Positions 63,497 to 64,000 of a stretch of DNA of 64,000 nt are shown here, one piece after another. Numbering within the stretch: position 1 is the stretch's first letter; every line of letters begins with the position of its first letter. The DNA comes from Akkermansiaceae bacterium (GTDB lineage Bacteria; Verrucomicrobiota; Verrucomicrobiia; Verrucomicrobiales; Akkermansiaceae): positions 98,325 to 162,324 of the forward strand of contig JABDRB010000001.1 in assembly GCA_013041925.1 (NCBI GenBank), in the 5' to 3' direction. Under the pieces are notes generated by a model that had not been told where the DNA came from, searched no databases, and was given only the letters and a program-made list of their open reading frames with translations. A program made the translations under genes and the position numbers.

Positions 63497-64000
63497 ATGG
63501 ACTCCAGCACAGCAGATCGCGCGCCCGCCCGTCTCTCCCATCTCCCGCCCATCCAGACGGTTAACATCATCGGCTTGCCCGTCGCCGCTACCCACTACGC
63601 GGGCGCAATCGACTGGATCAAGGCCGCAGCCCTGAAGGCCGACCGCGCCTACGCTTTCGAAGCCTCCAATACCCACGTCGCCGCCCTGGCGCGTCACGAT
63701 CCGAGCTTTGGCGCGGCGATGGCGCAATTTGATTTTATCGCACCTGATGGCATGCCGCTCGTCTGGTCGGTGAACCGCCAACTGGAGGAAAAAGAAAAGC
63801 TCACCGACCGCGTCTACGGCCCGACGCTGATGCTCAAAACCATCGAGGCCACCCAAGGGGAGACCGATCTCAAACACTTCCTATTTGGCGGTCAACAAAG
63901 CACCCTCGATAAACTCCAGGACCGCTTCTCCGCCGACTACCCAGAAACCACCATCGCCGGCTCCTACTCCCCCCCCTTTGGCGACTGGCCCGACGATGAG
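63497..64000 (+). CDS. WecG/TagA/CpsF-family glycosyltransferase, 3' end outside window
   Basis: 168 codons are visible from the ATG at 63497, with AGGGAA just before it; the gene runs off the right edge. After a Pro/Ala-rich start, the family pattern is NIIGLPVAATHYAGAIDWI, AFEASNTHVAALARHDPSF and DFIAPDGMPLVW, the last with the catalytic Asp, then RVYGPTLMLKTIE and FLFGGQQSTLDKL. These GT26 enzymes transfer a sugar, often ManNAcA or a related residue, to a lipid-linked acceptor in exopolysaccharide synthesis. An eight-C run occurs at 63969-63976 within the coding part. Confidence 0.9.
   Translation, partial: MDSSTADRAPARLSHLPPIQTVNIIGLPVAATHYAGAIDWIKAAALKADRAYAFEASNTHVAALARHDPSFGAAMAQFDFIAPDGMPLVWSVNRQLEEKEKLTDRVYGPTLMLKTIEATQGETDLKHFLFGGQQSTLDKLQDRFSADYPETTIAGSYSPPFGDWPDDE

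Overview
The window looks like a chromosomal segment of an aerobic or facultatively denitrifying member of the Verrucomicrobia, probably the Verrucomicrobiales. The evidence is a combination of traits, with no rRNA to confirm it: LL-diaminopimelate aminotransferase (dapL), a secreted sulfatase / sialate O-acetylesterase / DUF1080 cluster, pseudopilins with an A-FTLIE processing site, few recognisable Shine-Dalgarno sequences, and a TGTTC-N4-GAACA box in front of a Y-family polymerase. Base composition is moderately GC-rich, with one clearly AT-richer gene near 19-20.7 kb. No insertion sequence, CRISPR array or prophage was seen.

Layout. 0-9.6 kb: a cut-off kinase-like protein, a squalene-cyclase-repeat protein with an HlyD-type adaptor, a spermidine-synthase-like protein, a TM2 protein, dapL, a two-TM protein, mnmA, a Xer recombinase and pcm. 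9.8-20.7 kb: secreted carbohydrate-active proteins (an internally duplicated protein, two SGNH acetylesterases, a sulfatase, a DUF1080 protein and a TIM-barrel-like protein) with an ABC-F ATPase between them. 21-28 kb: a SulP permease divergent from a beta-carbonic anhydrase, a P1B-4-type metal ATPase, a methyltransferase and a cation/proton antiporter. 28-33.5 kb: two consecutive GspE/PilB ATPases, a GspF/PilC protein and a pseudopilin. 33.7-38.3 kb: a Lys/Ala-rich protein, frr, pyrH, argJ and argC. 38.4 kb: tRNA-Pro followed by an inverted partial copy of its own 3' end.

38.7-46.7 kb is a complete nitrous oxide reductase operon in the order nosZ-nosR-nosD-nosF-nosY-nosL-cytochrome c. It ends in a strong bidirectional terminator shared with terC. 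47.5-50.7 kb holds an aldo/keto reductase, a small membrane protein, the Y-family polymerase with its putative LexA box, and a Fur-family regulator. That regulator sits directly upstream of sufC-sufB-sufD (50.7-54.3 kb).

54.7-64 kb is a sulfate-activation and nucleotide-sugar region: DUF2061, cysC, cysD, cysN, a DegT-type aminotransferase, gmd, fcl, a four-helix-bundle (S23-type) gene framed by inverted heptanucleotide arrays, a nucleotidyltransferase-GHMP kinase fusion and a WecG/TagA/CpsF glycosyltransferase cut by the right edge. PAPS synthesis lies next to GDP-fucose synthesis and no PAPS reductase is visible. This suggests production of a sulfated, fucose-containing exopolysaccharide, which remains inference. 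Two intergenic regions here (54.3-54.7 and 63.06-63.5 kb) share an 18-nt palindrome and an exact 24-nt repeat.

The best candidates for something undescribed are the heptad-framed four-helix-bundle gene, the paired intergenic repeat family of the cys/EPS region, the tRNA-derived inverted repeat, and the Tat-plus-lipobox NosZ.
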